From an uncultured Clostridia bacterium (GTDB lineage: Bacteria; Bacillota; Clostridia; Christensenellales; Aristaeellaceae): DNA of 5,806 bases. The position numbers and the translations under genes were made by a program. The DNA lies in contig CAJFUU010000070.1 in the NCBI GenBank assembly GCA_904420265.1, forward strand, positions 1 to 5,806. The letters are read 5' to 3'. The notes under the pieces were generated by a model, which made no database searches, was not told the DNA's origin, and saw only the letters and a program-made list of their open reading frames with translations. Shown piece by piece: positions 5,028-5,806 of the stretch; within the stretch, counting starts at the first letter, position 1; each line of letters opens with the position of its first letter.

Positions 5028-5545
5028 ATCTGCACAAGCAGCGCCGTACGGGTAGAATCCCGATTGGACGGCCTGGAGGCTTTGGAAGACATCCTTTTCC
5101 GCAGCGCAAAGGACGGTGGGGTAGTGCTGCAGACGTTGGACACGTTTCCCATGCGCATGCAGCGCTTCGCCGTCTCAGCCGGTTTCCCTTGCATGTATGG
5201 GAATGACGGGCCGAAGATAAATGCTTGCTGGATAGTTTTTCGCACTCGCATCCAGATATATCAAAACGGATGGCGCGCATTTCCGGCAAAGGGACAAGAC
5301 AATGCAGGGAACCTGATATTGAAGACGCAGGCAAAAGGAACCGGTTGCGAATTTATTGCAAAGACGCAGAAACTTTCTGAGCACGGCCTGACCGCATGAC
5401 TTATCTGCAATTGGCGGCGATTGCAAGAATGCAGATGCGATTCGTTTTGCGCGCAGGAGCGGAGGCAATATACCGTTGCGGCGCACAGATAGACCGATTT
5501 GAGGCGCTCAAACCGAAGTAATGACCCGGCTTTTTAAAATGCACG
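5028..5545 (+). other. Region without a recognised gene; possible decayed coding DNA
   Basis: About 520 bases between the operon end and a strong terminator. The plus frame continuing directly after the TAA at 5025-5027 is open to a TGA at 5397-5399. Its first part, about 5058-5170, uses codons much like the neighbouring genes and reads L-D-G-L-E-A-L-E-D-I-L-F, but has no ATG and no ribosome site. From about 5207 another plus frame is open to 5521 except for one TGA at 5378-5380. Minus-strand frames here start without ribosome sites and give arginine/serine-rich products. I do not recognise a protein family or a known RNA. A remnant of a gene broken by a frameshift and a stop is one reading; a long 3' untranslated region is another. 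Confidence 0.3.
5396..5521 (+). CDS. Possible 41-residue small protein
   Basis: An ATG at 5396 opens 41 codons ending in tandem stops TAA-TGA (5519-5524), 24 bases before the intrinsic terminator at 5546. The product is basic and mildly hydrophobic at its start (M-T-Y-L-Q-L-A-A-I-A-R) with one cysteine. The ATG overlaps the TGA of the open frame before it as ATGA. There is no good ribosome site: the bases upstream read CTGACCGC. The same frame is open upstream to a TGA at 5378-5380, so it may instead be the tail of a decayed longer gene. No family is recognised. Confidence 0.2.
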   Translation: MTYLQLAAIARMQMRFVLRAGAEAIYRCGAQIDRFEALKPK

Positions 5546-5574
5546 AACCGCCAAGCGCAAGCATGGCGGTTTTT
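5546..5574 (+). terminator. Intrinsic terminator
   Basis: AACCGCCA (5546-5553) pairs with TGGCGGTT (5564-5571), 8 bp. The 10-base loop may close further as GC-GCAA-GC, giving a stable GNRA-type tetraloop after one A-A mismatch. The descending arm runs into five T bases (5570-5574). On the minus strand no T tract follows, so it acts on plus-strand transcripts. It is the first clear terminator after the importer operon, 518 bases beyond its last stop codon. Confidence 0.85.
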
Positions 5575-5636
5575 CATAATAGACGACGACCGTGTGGATG
5601 CCATCCCGTTCAGCGAGGAAGAGAGGCTTTCCCCGA

Positions 5637-5806
5637 ATGCGCGATTTTCACATTGCAGCGCCGCATGAAGGCGCGTCAAGAGTGTGGCGGCAGGCCGCAG
5701 CCGGCTTGCCCTTGACTTATCCATTTTCAAAACGCGCGCAGTATGGTTCGCTGTATAGGCGTTGGGAACAGTGCCGCGGCAAGGATGCGCCTTTGTCGCT
5801 GGGGCG
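5637..5806 (+). CDS. Possible partial gene leaving the window
   Basis: An ATG at 5637 opens a frame that stays open to the right edge, 56 complete codons. The purine-rich AGGAAGAGAGG (5616-5626) lies 10 bases upstream and could act as a ribosome site. The visible product begins M-R-D-F-H-I-A-A-P and continues with aromatic and basic residues (W17, Y26, Y36, Y41, W44) and one cysteine at 46. I recognise no family. It begins 62 bases after the terminator at 5546-5574. No clear promoter was found between the terminator and the ATG, and an open frame of this length can occur by chance in GC-rich DNA. Confidence 0.3.
   Translation, partial: MRDFHIAAPHEGASRVWRQAAAGLPLTYPFSKRAQYGSLYRRWEQCRGKDAPLSLG

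Noticed and set aside
5322..5369. Direct repeat AAGACGCAG at 5322-5330 and 5361-5369
   Set aside because: Only two copies of nine bases, with no further similarity around them; likely chance.
5401..5730. 109-codon minus-strand frame
   Set aside because: It crosses the plus-strand terminator, lacks a ribosome site, and has no recognisable motif.
5712..5759. Promoter from TTGACT at 5712 with TATGGT or TATAGG downstream
   Set aside because: The -10-like boxes are 24 or more bases away, beyond a workable spacer.
1..5806. CRISPR array, insertion sequence, phage or attachment-site signals
   Set aside because: No repeated units, transposase or integrase motifs, or terminal inverted repeats were found. 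The tRNA 3' end, where an attachment site might lie, is at the window edge and cannot be judged.

Overview
The window looks like chromosomal DNA from a GC-rich Gram-positive (Firmicutes, probably Clostridia) bacterium. The support is strong AGGAGG-type ribosome sites, TTG start use, clean sigma-A-type promoters with 17-base spacers, a DUF1540 cysteine-rich miniprotein, and a substrate-binding protein/permease style common in gut Clostridia. A Christensenellales- or Oscillospirales-like host would fit, but the sequence does not prove the genus. No phage, transposon, CRISPR or defence gene was seen.

Left part (1-1919). A tRNA-Lys(CUU) gene on the minus strand, with an excellent promoter, touches the left edge; its discriminator base and any CCA end lie outside. 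A 58-residue DUF1540 protein follows on the plus strand. It converges on a minus-strand two-gene unit that runs from a near-consensus promoter (1891-1919) through a six-helix membrane protein of unknown function into tcdA, the tRNA t6A37 dehydratase. A perfect 10-bp inverted repeat, with the tcdA stop codon in its loop, separates the convergent genes. tcdA therefore sits about 350 bases from a gene for one of the tRNA types its enzyme is expected to modify.

Central part (1995-5027). A plus-strand run of five tightly packed genes: a DUF1294 small membrane protein, then a NitT/TauT/SsuA-like ABC importer (substrate-binding protein, permease, ATPase) and a small four-helix membrane protein. The importer genes overlap (38 bases, then 13 bases with a TTG start) and the last gene starts one base after the ATPase stop, so they are very likely co-transcribed and translationally coupled. 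The substrate cannot be read from the sequence. There is no riboswitch and no metabolic gene in the unit.

Right part (5028-5806). About 780 bases without a recognisable gene. It holds open stretches that change frame and could be a decayed gene, a 41-codon reading frame ending 24 bases before a strong intrinsic terminator (5546-5574), and an unidentified reading frame that may start at 5637 and leaves the window. This is the least explained part. I found no convincing evidence of a new biological system; the best leads are the two unassigned membrane proteins and the right-hand region.
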